DNA of 64,000 nt from Lentzea cavernae (GCF_014653695.1 NZ_BNAR01000015.1:123694-187693); one strand, 5' to 3'. Shown: positions 26,520 through 35,192, counted from the first letter of the stretch. Translations and numbers: made by a program. Notes: generated by a model not told the origin, from the letters alone.

Positions 26520-27628
26520 GCCTCGCTCACCCGGCGCGGGTCGGCGGCGATGGCGGTCTCGTACACGCGCAGCACCTGCGAGGCGACCACGGACCAGTCG
26601 AAGGCCTGCACCCGTTGGGAGGCGAGGTCGACGTACTCGGCGCGCTGAGCCGAATCGCGCAGCACCGAGCGCAGCGCGTCGGCCAGGGCGTGGGCGTCGC
26701 CCACCGGGAACAGCGCGCCCGCCTTGCCGTCGTCCAGCACGCGCCGGAACGCGTCGAGGTCCGAGGCCACCACGGCGGTGCCGGCGGACATGGCCTCGGT
26801 CAGGATGATGCCGAACGACTCGCCGCCGGTGTTCGGGGCGACGTAGACGTCGACCGAGCGCAGCATCCGGGCCTTGTCCTCGTCGCTGACCTGGCCCAGG
26901 AGGTCGACGCGGTCGGCGAAGCGGCCCTCGAACGGGTTGTCGCCGCGGCCCACCACGAGCAGGCGCAGGTCGGGGAACTCGTCGGCGATCAGGCCGAACG
27001 CCTCCCACAGGATCGGCATGCCCTTGCGCGGTTCGTCGTAGCGGCCGACGAAACCGAGGGTGCCGCCCGGCCGCGGGTAGCCGTCCAAAGTGGACGCCGA
27101 GGCGAAGAAGTCGACGTCGACGCCGTTCGGGATCTCCACCGCGTCACCGCCGAGGTGCTCGACCTGGACGCGCCGCGCCAGGGCCGAGACGGCGATGCGG
27201 GCGGTGACCTTCTCGAGGAACGGCTGCAGCACGGGCTGGAACGCCGACAGCATCTTGGAGCGCGGCGTCGAGGTGTGGAAGGTGGCGACGATCGGGCCGT
27301 CCGCCACCACCAGGGCCAGGAACGACAGCGACGGCGCCGTCGGCTCGTGCAGGTGCAGGACGTCGAACTGGTGCTCGTCGATCCAGCGGCGCACCCGCGC
27401 GTACGAGACGGGGCCGAAGGAAAGCCGTGCCACGGAACCGTTGTAGGGAATCGCGACAGCGCGGCCCGCGGAGGTGACGAACGACGGCAGCGCCTGGTCG
27501 TCGTCGGCGGGCGCGAAGACGTTCACGTCGTGCCCGAGGCCGATGAGGGCGCGCGCGAGGTCGACGACGTGCGCCTGCACTCCCCCCGGCACGTCCAACG
27601 AGTACGGGCAGACGATGCCGATCTTCAC
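26516..27628 (-). CDS. pimA: Phosphatidylinositol alpha-mannosyltransferase PimA
   Basis: GT-B / GT4 enzyme of 370 residues that moves the first mannose from GDP-mannose to phosphatidylinositol at the inner membrane face. Visible: KIGIVCPYSLDVPGGVQAHV, VLHLHEPTAPSLS, FVGRYDEPRKGM, and the donor-site block TGGESFGIILTEAMSAG. The GTG start is coupled by a 4-bp overlap to patA. The order pgsA-patA-pimA-nudix matches the mycobacterial operon. Confidence 0.95.
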   Translation of the reverse strand: MKIGIVCPYSLDVPGGVQAHVVDLARALIGLGHDVNVFAPADDDQALPSFVTSAGRAVAIPYNGSVARLSFGPVSYARVRRWIDEHQFDVLHLHEPTAPSLSFLALVVADGPIVATFHTSTPRSKMLSAFQPVLQPFLEKVTARIAVSALARRVQVEHLGGDAVEIPNGVDVDFFASASTLDGYPRPGGTLGFVGRYDEPRKGMPILWEAFGLIADEFPDLRLLVVGRGDNPFEGRFADRVDLLGQVSDEDKARMLRSVDVYVAPNTGGESFGIILTEAMSAGTAVVASDLDAFRRVLDDGKAGALFPVGDAHALADALRSVLRDSAQRAEYVDLASQRVQAFDWSVVASQVLRVYETAIAADPRRVSEA

Positions 27629-28527
27629 CGCGCGAGCCTCCTGGCGAGGGCGGCGCGGCGGCTCTCCGGCAGGTCGGCGAGCCAGAGCTTCTGCAGCATG
27701 TGCCAGTCGGCCGGGTGCGCGGCGATGTCGGCGGCGAACACGTCCGCGACGGCCTGCGTGGCGGCCTGGACCGTGCTCACCTTGATCGGCGGGTGGATGC
27801 GGAAGTGCCAGCCGTCGCCGGTGAACCAGCAGCCGACCGGCAGCAGCGCGGCGCCCGTCGTCGACGCCAGGTGCGCCGGTCCCGCGGGCATCAGGGTCTG
27901 CTCGCCGAAGAACGTCACGGGCACGCCCGACGACGTCAGGTCGCGGTCCGCCAGCAGGCACACGACCTTGTTGTCGCGCAGCCGTTCGGCCAGCACCGTC
28001 GCGGGTGGACGGTCGCCGCCGTTGAGCGGCAGCACCTCGAAGCCGAGCGTCTCGCGGAACTCCACGAACTTGCGGTACAGCGACTCGGGCTTGAGCCGCT
28101 CGGCCACCGTCGTGAACGGGCCGGAGTGGCCGACGAGCCAGACGCCCGCCATGTCCCAGTTGCCGCTGTGCGGAAGGGCGACGACCGCGCCGGTGCCGTT
28201 CTTCAGCGCGGCGTCGAGGTTCTCCACACCGGACACCTGCGAGTCGCACTTCTCGTAGGCGGCGCGCAGGTCCATCGACGGCAGCCGGAACGCCTCGCAC
28301 CAGTACCGCGCGTAGGACCGCAGCGACTCGCGCACCAGCCCGTCGAGCTCGTCCTCGCCCGCCTGCGGCACGACCCGCCGCAGGTTCGTGCGCAACTGCT
28401 CGACGCTCGCGCCACCACGACGTGCCGCGTAGTCGGCGCCCGCGCGGAACAACCCGCGCGCCCACGACTCCGGCAGCAGGCGGATCAGCCGCCACCCGGC
28501 GCTGTACCCGAGGGTCGCGAGGTTCAC
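27625..28527 (-). CDS. patA: Phosphatidylinositol mannoside acyltransferase PatA
   Basis: 300 residues, LpxL/HtrB-type acyltransferase with the HX4D motif at His120-Asp125 (ALPHSGNWDMAGVW) and a following FFGEQTLMPAGPAHLA block. It acylates the 6-position of the first mannose of PIM1/PIM2. GTG start overlaps the pgsA stop; its own stop overlaps the pimA start, so translation of the three is coupled. The longer frame to 28605 lacks start evidence. Confidence 0.93.
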   Translation of the reverse strand: MNLATLGYSAGWRLIRLLPESWARGLFRAGADYAARRGGASVEQLRTNLRRVVPQAGEDELDGLVRESLRSYARYWCEAFRLPSMDLRAAYEKCDSQVSGVENLDAALKNGTGAVVALPHSGNWDMAGVWLVGHSGPFTTVAERLKPESLYRKFVEFRETLGFEVLPLNGGDRPPATVLAERLRDNKVVCLLADRDLTSSGVPVTFFGEQTLMPAGPAHLASTTGAALLPVGCWFTGDGWHFRIHPPIKVSTVQAATQAVADVFAADIAAHPADWHMLQKLWLADLPESRRAALARRLAR

Positions 28528-29126
28528 GCCGCCTCCCGCGCCGACCGCGCCACCGCGAAGACCCGCTGCAGCACCGTCACGACGGTCATGGCCGCGAGCA
28601 GCCACAACGAGATCGCCAGGAGGTGCGGCACGCCCAGCCCCTGCACCCCGGCCCCGAGCAGCGCGACGATGAACCGCTCAGCGCGCTCGGCCAGCCCGCC
28701 GTCGGCGGACAACCCGGACGCGTCGGCACGCGCCTTCACGTACGAGATGACCTGCGAGGCCACCAGGCAGATGAACCCGGCCGCGGCCGTCCACCTGTCC
28801 CCGGTGTCGAACGCGTACCAGGTCAGCGCCGCGAACAGCGCCCCGTCCGCGATGCGGTCGCAGGTGGCGTCGAGGACGGCACCGAACCTCGTGGGCCCCT
28901 GCGCACGGGCCATGGCCCCGTCGATGAGGTCGAGCAGCACGAAGAACGTCACCAGCGCACAGCCCAGGAACAGCTGCCCGCGGGGGATGAACCACAGAGC
29001 GCTCGCCACGGCACCGATCGTGCCGACGACGGTCACGGTGTTGGGGGTGAGGCCACGCGCCAGCAGCCACGCCCCGATCGGATCGGTGACGCGCGAGACG
29101 GACGCGCGAGCGAAGATGTTCAGCAT
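28524..29126 (-). CDS. pgsA: Phosphatidylinositol phosphate synthase (CDP-alcohol phosphotransferase)
   Basis: 200 residues, about six membrane helices, with a perfect CDP-alcohol phosphotransferase motif DX2DGX2ARX7GX3DX3D at Asp66, Asp69, Gly70, Ala73, Arg74, Gly82, Asp86 and Asp90. In actinobacteria the enzyme joins CDP-diacylglycerol and inositol 1-phosphate to give PI phosphate, the precursor for the next two genes. First gene of the coupled run pgsA-patA-pimA-nudix. Confidence 0.93.
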   Translation of the reverse strand: MLNIFARASVSRVTDPIGAWLLARGLTPNTVTVVGTIGAVASALWFIPRGQLFLGCALVTFFVLLDLIDGAMARAQGPTRFGAVLDATCDRIADGALFAALTWYAFDTGDRWTAAAGFICLVASQVISYVKARADASGLSADGGLAERAERFIVALLGAGVQGLGVPHLLAISLWLLAAMTVVTVLQRVFAVARSAREAA

Positions 29127-29569
29127 GGCAGCCGCAGCCTAGCTGGACTGGTGAAACGCACCGCCCGCGGGTGAGGCGGCGGGTGCGGGACGGGGCCGCG
29201 CTGTGGTGGGGCAGCGGGTGCCGCCGGTGCGCGGGTGAGGTGGTGGGGCGGGTCGTGAGTGGGGGCCGCGTGGTGGGGCCCGGCCAGGCGGGACGTCCGG
29301 GGATCGCACGGCGGGTGCCCGGCGATCGCGACTGCGGGCAGGAACAGACCCGTGTGAATGGCGTCGAGGCGGCGGTGCGAGAACCCGGCCCCGGTGAAAG
29401 CGAGGAGGCGGGCCGGCGAGGTGCCACCAGCACCCCGCGAACAGCCCGCCCAACCCCTCTCCGACCCATGACCTGCCCGAGCCAGCGGCCCGCGGGCAAC
29501 CCGGACCAGGCGCTGCCAGCCCGAGCCAGCGGCCCGTGAGCAACCCGGGCCGGTACCGGCCCAGCCGGG
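29127..29569. other. 443-bp intergenic stretch, no gene seen; imperfect direct repeat
   Basis: Very GC-rich DNA between the helix-turn-helix gene and pgsA. All open frames here are low-complexity Arg/Pro/Gly shadows. The only structure I see is a 28-bp direct repeat beginning CCGAGCCAGCGGCCCG at 29477-29504 and 29521-29548 with two mismatches. The pgsA promoter is presumably inside. Confidence 0.6.
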
Positions 29570-30409
29570 CTACCCGAGCCGCCGGTGGTCCTCGGCGATG
29601 CGCTTGAGCAACCCCTGCAACTCCTCCCCCCGCACCGCCAGCCGCTCCAACCGGCTGAACAACCCGAGGTACTCGCGCACGTCGAGCGGGTCGGTGATGG
29701 TGGCGTTGCCGGTCAGCACGCTGACCGTGACGACGCGCTCGTCGTAGATGTGGAAACCGTGCAGGGCGACCACGTTCGCGTCCGCCGACCACGGCACGAC
29801 GCCGAGGCGGACGTTCGGGCGGCGCTGCATGGCGGCCAGGTGCTCGACCTGTTCCGCCATGAGTTCGGCCGAGCCCATCCGCCAGCGCAGCGCGCTCTCG
29901 GAGAGGACGAACACGAACTGCTTCGCCAGGTCGTCCATGCGGGAACGACGGGTGCGCAGGGCTGCCACCGCGGCCTCCTGCTCGGAATGCGGCATCGTCC
30001 CCAGCACGATCCGCAGGTAGGACTCGGACTGCAACAGCGAGGGCACCAGGTTGACCTGGAAGAACCTCGACGTCGCGGCCCGCGCCTCCACGCGGCTGAT
30101 CGTCTGCTGGTGGCGGTGCGCTCCTCGGTGCAGCACGACGCGGCGGGTCTCCGCCTCCGCGTGCAGCGACCTGGCGAGTTCGACCAGTTCGATGCGCGTC
30201 TCCCTCGCGGCGGCCAGTTCCGCCACGAGGCGCTCCACGTCCGTGACGGACGGGAGCAGCATGCCGTTCTCGATCTTCGACAGCTTGGACTGGCTCATCC
30301 CGGTGGCACGGGCGGTGGCCGTGCCGGTCATCTTCGCCTCGGTGCGCAACCGGCGTAGTTCACGCGAAAGCCGCTCTCTCGCTAATCGCGAACGCTCAGG
30401 TGCGGTCAT
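29570..30409 (-). CDS. Helix-turn-helix regulator of the DUF5753 type
   Basis: 279 residues: an N-terminal XRE helix-turn-helix (LSRELRRLRTEAKMTG ... MSQSKLSKIENG) followed by the about 180-residue DUF5753 domain (VPSLLQSESYLR, QEAAVAALRTRRSRMDDL, VVPWSADANVVALHGFHIYD). These are abundant in filamentous actinomycetes and are often paired with a DUF397 protein; none is visible nearby. It sits inside the otherwise conserved PIM/thrS synteny. A 26-bp palindrome 74 bp upstream is a candidate operator. Confidence 0.88.
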   Translation of the reverse strand: MTAPERSRLARERLSRELRRLRTEAKMTGTATARATGMSQSKLSKIENGMLLPSVTDVERLVAELAAARETRIELVELARSLHAEAETRRVVLHRGAHRHQQTISRVEARAATSRFFQVNLVPSLLQSESYLRIVLGTMPHSEQEAAVAALRTRRSRMDDLAKQFVFVLSESALRWRMGSAELMAEQVEHLAAMQRRPNVRLGVVPWSADANVVALHGFHIYDERVVTVSVLTGNATITDPLDVREYLGLFSRLERLAVRGEELQGLLKRIAEDHRRLG

Positions 30410-30482
30410 GTTCGCACCGTAACCATTCGCACACGGTGAGACGATCGGCCATAGGCGGGGACTTGACTCGCAGTTGACACCT

Positions 30483-30508
30483 CCAGGTGGGTGATCTCAC
30501 CTACCTGG
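30483..30508. promoter_or_regulatory. 26-bp near-perfect palindrome upstream of the DUF5753-type regulator
   Basis: CCAGGTGGGTGA-TC-TCACCTACCTGG: 11 of 12 positions pair. It lies 74 bp upstream of the regulator's start codon, in a lower-GC stretch. Likely an operator, possibly for autoregulation; binding is not shown. Confidence 0.5.
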
Positions 30509-30685
30509 AATCGCTTTGTGCTGGCGTTACGTCTCGAACTGACCGAGAAATGCACCCAAAAGAAGTAACCGAAAGCTATTCCACGCGATGCGGAAACGGA
30601 AACGATTGTCCAGTGCGGACAACGCCGGTGGTTTTTGTCACTCTTTTGTCCAGGAATTCGTACGGATTTCAATCACAGCCGACGG

Positions 30686-30865
30686 CTAAACGCTCCGTTT
30701 AGTCCGCAAAACAGTGCGAACGGCAAGCCCGATGCCGCCGAAAATCAGCAGGAAACCGATGAGTCCGAGTCCGGGGGCGTCGTCGTGGTGGGCGGCCGTG
30801 ATGGCGCCGACGCCGAGCGCGGCGAGCAGGACGCAGCCCAGCAGGGGCAGCAGGAGTCGAGGCAT
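30686..30865 (-). CDS. Small two-helix membrane protein (59 aa)
   Basis: An ATG frame of 59 codons ending in TAG: starts MPRLLLPLLGCVLLAALGVG, a polar His-His-Asp-Asp turn, a second helix (LGLIGFLLIFGGIGLAV) and a basic end RTVLRTKRSV. Hydrophobic-polar-hydrophobic layout and third-position GC preference in the first half support a real gene, although the 3' end is lower in GC. An ATCGCGCGCGAT palindrome lies ten bases before the ATG. Function unknown. Confidence 0.6.
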   Translation of the reverse strand: MPRLLLPLLGCVLLAALGVGAITAAHHDDAPGLGLIGFLLIFGGIGLAVRTVLRTKRSV

Positions 30866-30874
30866 AGATCGACT

Positions 30875-30886
30875 ATCGCGCGCGAT
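30875..30886. promoter_or_regulatory. ATCGCGCGCGAT palindrome
   Basis: Perfect 12-bp palindrome ten bases upstream of the small membrane-protein ATG and between it and the HIT gene. The position fits a repressor operator overlapping a promoter; no adjacent cognate regulator is evident. Confidence 0.4.
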
Positions 30887-30921
30887 CTATCGAAAGTCAA
30901 CAGATAGGCACCGCGAAACGA

Positions 30922-31470
30922 TCAGTCGAGAGCCTTCCAGCCGTCCGCCAGCAGCTGGCGGGTCTCGCCGAGCAGCTGCGGCAGCACCTTGGTGTGCCCG
31001 ATGACCGGCATGAAGTTCGCGTCCCCGCCCCACCGCGGCACGACGTGCTGGTGCAGGTGGGCGGCGATCCCGGCCCCGGCCACGACGCCCTGGTTCATGC
31101 CGATGTTGAACCCGTGCGGGCCCGCCACGTGCCGACCGACCTTCATGGCCTTCTGCGTGAACGCGGCCAGCTCGGCGGTCTCGCCGGCGGAGAGCTCGGT
31201 GTAGTCCGCCACGTGCCGGTACGGCAGCACCATCAGGTGGCCGGGGTTGTACGGGTACAGGTTGAGCAGCGCGAAGACCTCCGCCCCGCGCGCGATGATC
31301 AGGCCGTCGGCGTCGGACAGCTCGACCACGCGGCAGAACGGGCAGCCGGCGGGTTCGTCGCCGTCGGCCTTGCCCGTGCCCTGCACGTACGACAGGCGGT
31401 GCGGGGTCCACAGGCGCTGCAACGCGTCCGGGACCCCCACACCGTCCTGGGAGGAGTACTCAGTCGTCAC
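30922..31470 (-). CDS. HIT-family Ap4A phosphorylase-like protein (Rv2613c homologue)
   Basis: 182 residues with the histidine triad His138-Leu-His140-Gln-His142-Val-Val, the N-terminal CPFC pair and NPGHLMVLPYRHV. The mycobacterial equivalent Rv2613c phosphorolyses diadenosine tetraphosphate. Here too it follows thrS: its GTG overlaps the thrS stop by 4 bp. Ap4A is a side product of aminoacyl-tRNA synthetases, which makes the pairing sensible. Confidence 0.9.
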   Translation of the reverse strand: MTTEYSSQDGVGVPDALQRLWTPHRLSYVQGTGKADGDEPAGCPFCRVVELSDADGLIIARGAEVFALLNLYPYNPGHLMVLPYRHVADYTELSAGETAELAAFTQKAMKVGRHVAGPHGFNIGMNQGVVAGAGIAAHLHQHVVPRWGGDANFMPVIGHTKVLPQLLGETRQLLADGWKALD

Positions 31471-33515
31471 GAGAGCAGTTCCGCCGTGGGCGAGGCGTTC
31501 TCACGGCGCTGCACCCACTCGACGATCTGCTCGACGGCCCGCTCGACCGGCACGCCGTTGATCTGCGTGCCGTCGCGGAACCGGAACGACACCGCGTTCG
31601 CCTCCACGTCCTTGGCGCCGGCCAGGAGCATGAACGGCACCTTCTGCATGGTGTGGTTGCGGATCTTCTTCTGCATGCGGTCGTCCGACGCGTCCACGTC
31701 GACCCGGATGCCCTTGCGGCGCAGCACCTCGCGGAGGGCGAACAGGTGGTCGGCGTTCTCGGACGTCACCGGGATGCCCACGACCTGCACCGGCGCGAGC
31801 CACGCCGGGAACGCGCCCGCGTAGTGCTCGGTCATGACGCCGAAGAACCGCTCGACCGAGCCGAACAGCGCGCGGTGGATCATGACCGGGCGCACGCGCG
31901 AGCCGTCGGGCCCGGTGTACTCGAGCTCGAAGCGCTCCGGCAGGTTGAAGTCGAGCTGGATGGTCGACATCTGCCAGGTGCGGCCCAGCGCGTCACGGCA
32001 CTGCACCGAGATCTTCGGGCCGTAGAACGCGGCGCCGCCGGGGTCGGGCACGAGCTCGAGACCGGACTCCTGGGCCACCGACGCGAGCGTCTCGGTCGCC
32101 TCGTCCCAGATCTCGTCCGAACCCACGTACTTCTCCGGGTTCTTGGTCGAGAGCTCGAGGTAGAAGTCGTCGAGGCCGTAGTCGCGCAGCAGGTCGAGCA
32201 CGAACGTCAGCAGCGACCGCAGCTCGTCGCGCACCTGGTCCTTGGTGCAGAAGATGTGCGCGTCGTCCTGCGTCATGCCGCGCACGCGGGTCAGGCCGTG
32301 CACCACGCCGGACTTCTCGTACCGGTAGACGCCGCCGAACTCGAACATGCGCAGCGGCAGCTCGCGGTAGGAACGGCCGCGCGACTTGAAGATCAGGTCG
32401 TGGAACGGGCAGTTCATCGGCTTGAGGTAGTAGTCCTGGCCCGGCTTGCGAACGGTGCCGTCCTCGTTCAGCTCGGCGTCGAGGTGCATCGCCGGGTACA
32501 TGCCGTCCTTGTACCAGTCGAGGTGGCCGGAGACCTCGAACAGGTTGCCCTTGGTGATGTGGGGCGAGTAGACGAACTCGTAGCCCTCTTCGGTGTGCCG
32601 CTGGCGGGAGTAGTCCTCCATCGCCTTGCGGATGATGCCGCCCTTGGGGTGGAACACCGCGAGGCCGGAGCCGATCTCGTCCGGGAACGAGAACAGGTCG
32701 AGCTCCACGCCCAGCTTGCGGTGGTCGCGGCGCTCGGCCTCGGCCAGGCGCTCCAGGTACGCGTCCTGCGCCTCCTGCGACTCCCACGCGGTGCCGTAGA
32801 TGCGCTGCAGCTGCGGGTTGTTCTCGTTGCCGCGCCAGTACGCGGCGGCCACGCGGGTCAGCTTGAACGCCGGGATGTGCTTGGTGGTCGGCACGTGCGG
32901 GCCGCGGCACAGGTCGCCCCAGACCTGCTCACCGGAGCGCGGGTCGAGGTTGTCGTAGATCGTCAGCTCGCCGCCGCCGACCTCCATGACCTCGCTGGTG
33001 TCGACGTCGCTCTTGATGTCGACGAGCTCCAGCTTGAACGGCTCGGACGCGAGCTCGGTCTTCGCGGAGTCGACCGACTCGACCACGCGGCGCGAGAACC
33101 GCTGCGAGGACTTGATGATCTGCTTCATGCGCTTCTCGAGCGCCTGCAGGTCCTCGGGCGTGAAGGGCTTCTCGACCTGGAAGTCGTAGTAGAAGCCGTC
33201 CTTCACGGGCGGGCCGATGCCGAGCTTGGCCTCGGGGAACTGCTGCTGCACGGCCTGCGCCAGCACGTGGGCGGCGGAGTGGCGCACGACGCTGCGGCCG
33301 TCCTCGGTGTCGGCGGCGACGGCCTCGACCTCGACGTCGACCTGCGGGGTCCACGACAGGTCGCGCAGGTGGCCCTCGGCGTCGCGCACGACGACGATCG
33401 CGTCGGAACCCTTGCCCGGGAGGCCGGCTTCGCGCACGGCCGTGCCCGCCGTCGTCCCAGCCGGAACCACCACGCGCGGCGGGTTCTGGGCGACTGCTGG
33501 GCTCGACTCGGACAC
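31467..33515 (-). CDS. thrS: Threonyl-tRNA synthetase
   Basis: 682 residues, class-II synthetase. N-terminal TGS-like domain (PAGTTAGTAVREAG), editing domain with RHSAAHVLAQAVQQ, catalytic core with MNCPFHDLIFKSRGRSYRELPLR, RVRGMTQDDAHIFC and FYGPKISVQ, and the anticodon-binding tail from VQVVGIPVTSENADHLF. It charges tRNA-Thr. GTG start at 33515. No T-box leader is visible in the 35 bp between it and the next gene. Confidence 0.97.
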   Translation of the reverse strand: MSESSPAVAQNPPRVVVPAGTTAGTAVREAGLPGKGSDAIVVVRDAEGHLRDLSWTPQVDVEVEAVAADTEDGRSVVRHSAAHVLAQAVQQQFPEAKLGIGPPVKDGFYYDFQVEKPFTPEDLQALEKRMKQIIKSSQRFSRRVVESVDSAKTELASEPFKLELVDIKSDVDTSEVMEVGGGELTIYDNLDPRSGEQVWGDLCRGPHVPTTKHIPAFKLTRVAAAYWRGNENNPQLQRIYGTAWESQEAQDAYLERLAEAERRDHRKLGVELDLFSFPDEIGSGLAVFHPKGGIIRKAMEDYSRQRHTEEGYEFVYSPHITKGNLFEVSGHLDWYKDGMYPAMHLDAELNEDGTVRKPGQDYYLKPMNCPFHDLIFKSRGRSYRELPLRMFEFGGVYRYEKSGVVHGLTRVRGMTQDDAHIFCTKDQVRDELRSLLTFVLDLLRDYGLDDFYLELSTKNPEKYVGSDEIWDEATETLASVAQESGLELVPDPGGAAFYGPKISVQCRDALGRTWQMSTIQLDFNLPERFELEYTGPDGSRVRPVMIHRALFGSVERFFGVMTEHYAGAFPAWLAPVQVVGIPVTSENADHLFALREVLRRKGIRVDVDASDDRMQKKIRNHTMQKVPFMLLAGAKDVEANAVSFRFRDGTQINGVPVERAVEQIVEWVQRRENASPTAELLS

Positions 33516-33550
33516 GGTGACTCCTAGTTCGACGATTCGGGGTGTTCGGA

Positions 33551-34042
33551 TCAGATGTTATCGGTGCTCAAGATGGACATGACGATCGCGTCGTGGAAGA
33601 CGCCGTCCCAGAGCAGGGCGTCCCTCAACCGGCCCTCCTCGCGGAAGCCGAGCTTCTTGTAGACGTGGATCGCCCTGTCGTTGAAGTCGTACACCTCCAG
33701 ATCCACCCGGTGGAGGTTCAGAACGGTGAACGCGTGGTCGAGGACGTGCCTGATGGCGATCGACCCGTAACCCTTGCCGAATCCGTCCCACAACGCGATC
33801 CGCAGGCCCGCCGAACGGTTGTGCGGATTGATGGTGAGAACGACCTCGCCGAGGAACTCGCCGTCCTCGGTTATCGCGCGCGTGTAGCGGTCCGGGTCGT
33901 TCAGGGTGCGTTCGACGTAGGCCTCGTAATCCTCCAACGTGAACGTCGCGTGCGTACCGGTGAGGCGGTCGACCTCGGCGTCGTTCGGACGGCTCCTGGC
34001 CATCGCCTGCGCGAACTCCCTGCGGAGCGGTACGAGTTCCAT
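33551..34042 (-). CDS. GNAT-family N-acetyltransferase (RimJ/RimL-like)
   Basis: 163 residues from ATG 34042 (MELVPLRREFAQAM); an upstream GTG at 34087 is possible. The GNAT core shows GEVVLTINPHNRSAGLRIAL, then the acetyl-CoA pyrophosphate loop DGFGKGYGSIAIRHVLDHAF and the C-terminal VYDFNDRAIHVYKKLGFREEG. Acceptor substrate not predictable. Confidence 0.85.
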   Translation of the reverse strand: MELVPLRREFAQAMARSRPNDAEVDRLTGTHATFTLEDYEAYVERTLNDPDRYTRAITEDGEFLGEVVLTINPHNRSAGLRIALWDGFGKGYGSIAIRHVLDHAFTVLNLHRVDLEVYDFNDRAIHVYKKLGFREEGRLRDALLWDGVFHDAIVMSILSTDNI

Positions 34043-34180
34043 GGTCCGATTGAAGCGCGCGGGTGCAAGTGGATTGCGCCGCGACACCTACGCAGCCGCT
34101 TCTGAGTGGTTTTTCGGATGCGTGCCGGGGCCCGGGGCGAGCACTCTGTTGTCCCCGGCCCGCCGAACGGAGCACCGATC

Positions 34181-34495
34181 ATGTCCGACCTGACCGTCGA
34201 ATGCCCGGTCCGCCTCACCGAGTCCAACCGGGACGAACTGCGCCTGCTCTACGCCGACCTGCACGAGCACTACGCCCGCCGCGACGCCCGCGACGGCACG
34301 CGCACCACGTTGCACTTCCTGTGGTCCGGCGTCCTCGACGCCGAGCTCTTCGGTGCGACCTACGCCGACCAGCGGCACGTTTTCGCTGGTTCCAGGCCCG
34401 TGATGAACTCCGCGCGCAATCCCGGCGGGCTTCAGGAAACGAACAGGTGGCTGTCAGCCCCAGCTCAGCAGAGCGGCGCATCGTTGAGGACATGA
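34181..34495 (+). CDS. Hypothetical protein (104 aa)
   Basis: ATG 34181 with GGAG eight bases upstream. Product starts MSDLTVECPVRLTESNRDEL, is soluble and charged in the first 75 residues, and has a less conserved-looking tail. The stop overlaps the ATG of the next gene (ATGA). No family recognised. Confidence 0.5.
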   Translation: MSDLTVECPVRLTESNRDELRLLYADLHEHYARRDARDGTRTTLHFLWSGVLDAELFGATYADQRHVFAGSRPVMNSARNPGGLQETNRWLSAPAQQSGASLRT

Positions 34496-35064
34496 GCGAG
34501 CAGGGACAGACGCCTCCGCCGAAGGAGCCGTCGAAGGACGAACCGCGGGCCGCCCAGCCCGCACCGGACCAGGCGACGACCCCGCTGCCGGCCGGCGCAC
34601 CGGCCACGCCTGGTCACCCGACCACCGAGCTACCGGCCACCCCGGCCGCGGCGCCCGGCCCGCAGCAGACCACCGAGCTTCCCGCGACACCACCGCCCGC
34701 GGCAGGTCACGCGGCCACTGGGGCCCCGGCCGCGGCATCCGCGGCGGAAGGCCCGGCAGCAGCGGGACCGCCGCCTCCTCCGGCCGCGACCCCTCCGGTC
34801 GCCGTGCCGGTGGGCCCAGGCCGTGGCAGGCGGTTCGTACGCCACCGCGCCACCCAGCTGGTCGCCGTGGGCCTGCTGGGTCTGGTCCTCGGCGGCGGCA
34901 TCGTGGGAGCGGTGGCGGCCAACCGGTTCGACGACCGCGGCGGCCCCGGCCACGTGCGGATGTACGAGCGCGGCGAGCGAGGCCCCGACCGCGGTGGCGA
35001 CCGCTTCGACCAGCGCGGGCCGTTCGGCGACCGGAACGACCGGGGCGACCGCTTCGAGCGGTGA
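34492..35064 (+). CDS. Pro/Ala-rich single-pass membrane protein
   Basis: 190 residues: a long disordered Pro/Ala/Thr N-terminus with repeats of TTELPATP, a basic stop (GRGRRFVRHR), one membrane helix (LVAVGLLGLVLGGGIVGAVAA) and a charged Arg/Asp/Gly-rich tail with GDRNDRGDRFER. The architecture is common for actinobacterial envelope proteins; function unknown. ATG overlaps the preceding stop by 4 bp. Confidence 0.65.
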   Translation: MSEQGQTPPPKEPSKDEPRAAQPAPDQATTPLPAGAPATPGHPTTELPATPAAAPGPQQTTELPATPPPAAGHAATGAPAAASAAEGPAAAGPPPPPAATPPVAVPVGPGRGRRFVRHRATQLVAVGLLGLVLGGGIVGAVAANRFDDRGGPGHVRMYERGERGPDRGGDRFDQRGPFGDRNDRGDRFER

Positions 35065-35072
35065 TCCGACCG

Positions 35073-35125
35073 AGCGCACGACCCGTGTCATCCGATTCCC
35101 CGACGACCGACACGGGTCGTGCGCT
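35073..35125. terminator. Long hairpin after the Pro-rich membrane-protein gene
   Basis: Perfect 17-bp inverted repeat AGCGCACGACCCGTGTC / GACACGGGTCGTGCGCT with a 19-nt loop, 8 bp after the stop codon. Confidence 0.8.
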
Positions 35126-35137
35126 CCCCAAAATCCA

Positions 35138-35192
35138 GGAACGCGCGCCACAGCCGAATTAGTCCCCCTCGTTCTGCTGTGGCGTGCGTTCC
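35138..35192. terminator. Second hairpin, serving the convergent acyl-CoA ligase gene
   Basis: 17-bp inverted repeat GGAACGCGCGCCACAGC / GCTGTGGCGTGCGTTCC, one mismatch, 21-nt loop, 11 bp from the 3' end of the minus-strand ligase gene. It lies back-to-back with the preceding hairpin. Confidence 0.75.

Noticed and set aside
26520..27008. Upstream extension of the nudix frame
   Set aside because: Shadow of pimA; the GTG overlapping the pimA stop fits the 4-bp overlap pattern of the whole operon.
29127..29569. Possible small genes on either strand in the GC-rich gap
   Set aside because: All frames are compositionally biased, overlap one another and lack ribosome binding sites.
30487..30702. 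71-codon plus-strand frame (MGDLTYLESLCAGVT...) in the gap before the HIT gene
   Set aside because: It covers the palindrome and the low-GC upstream region of the regulator, has no ribosome binding site, and overlaps the 3' end of the more credible 59-aa gene on the other strand.
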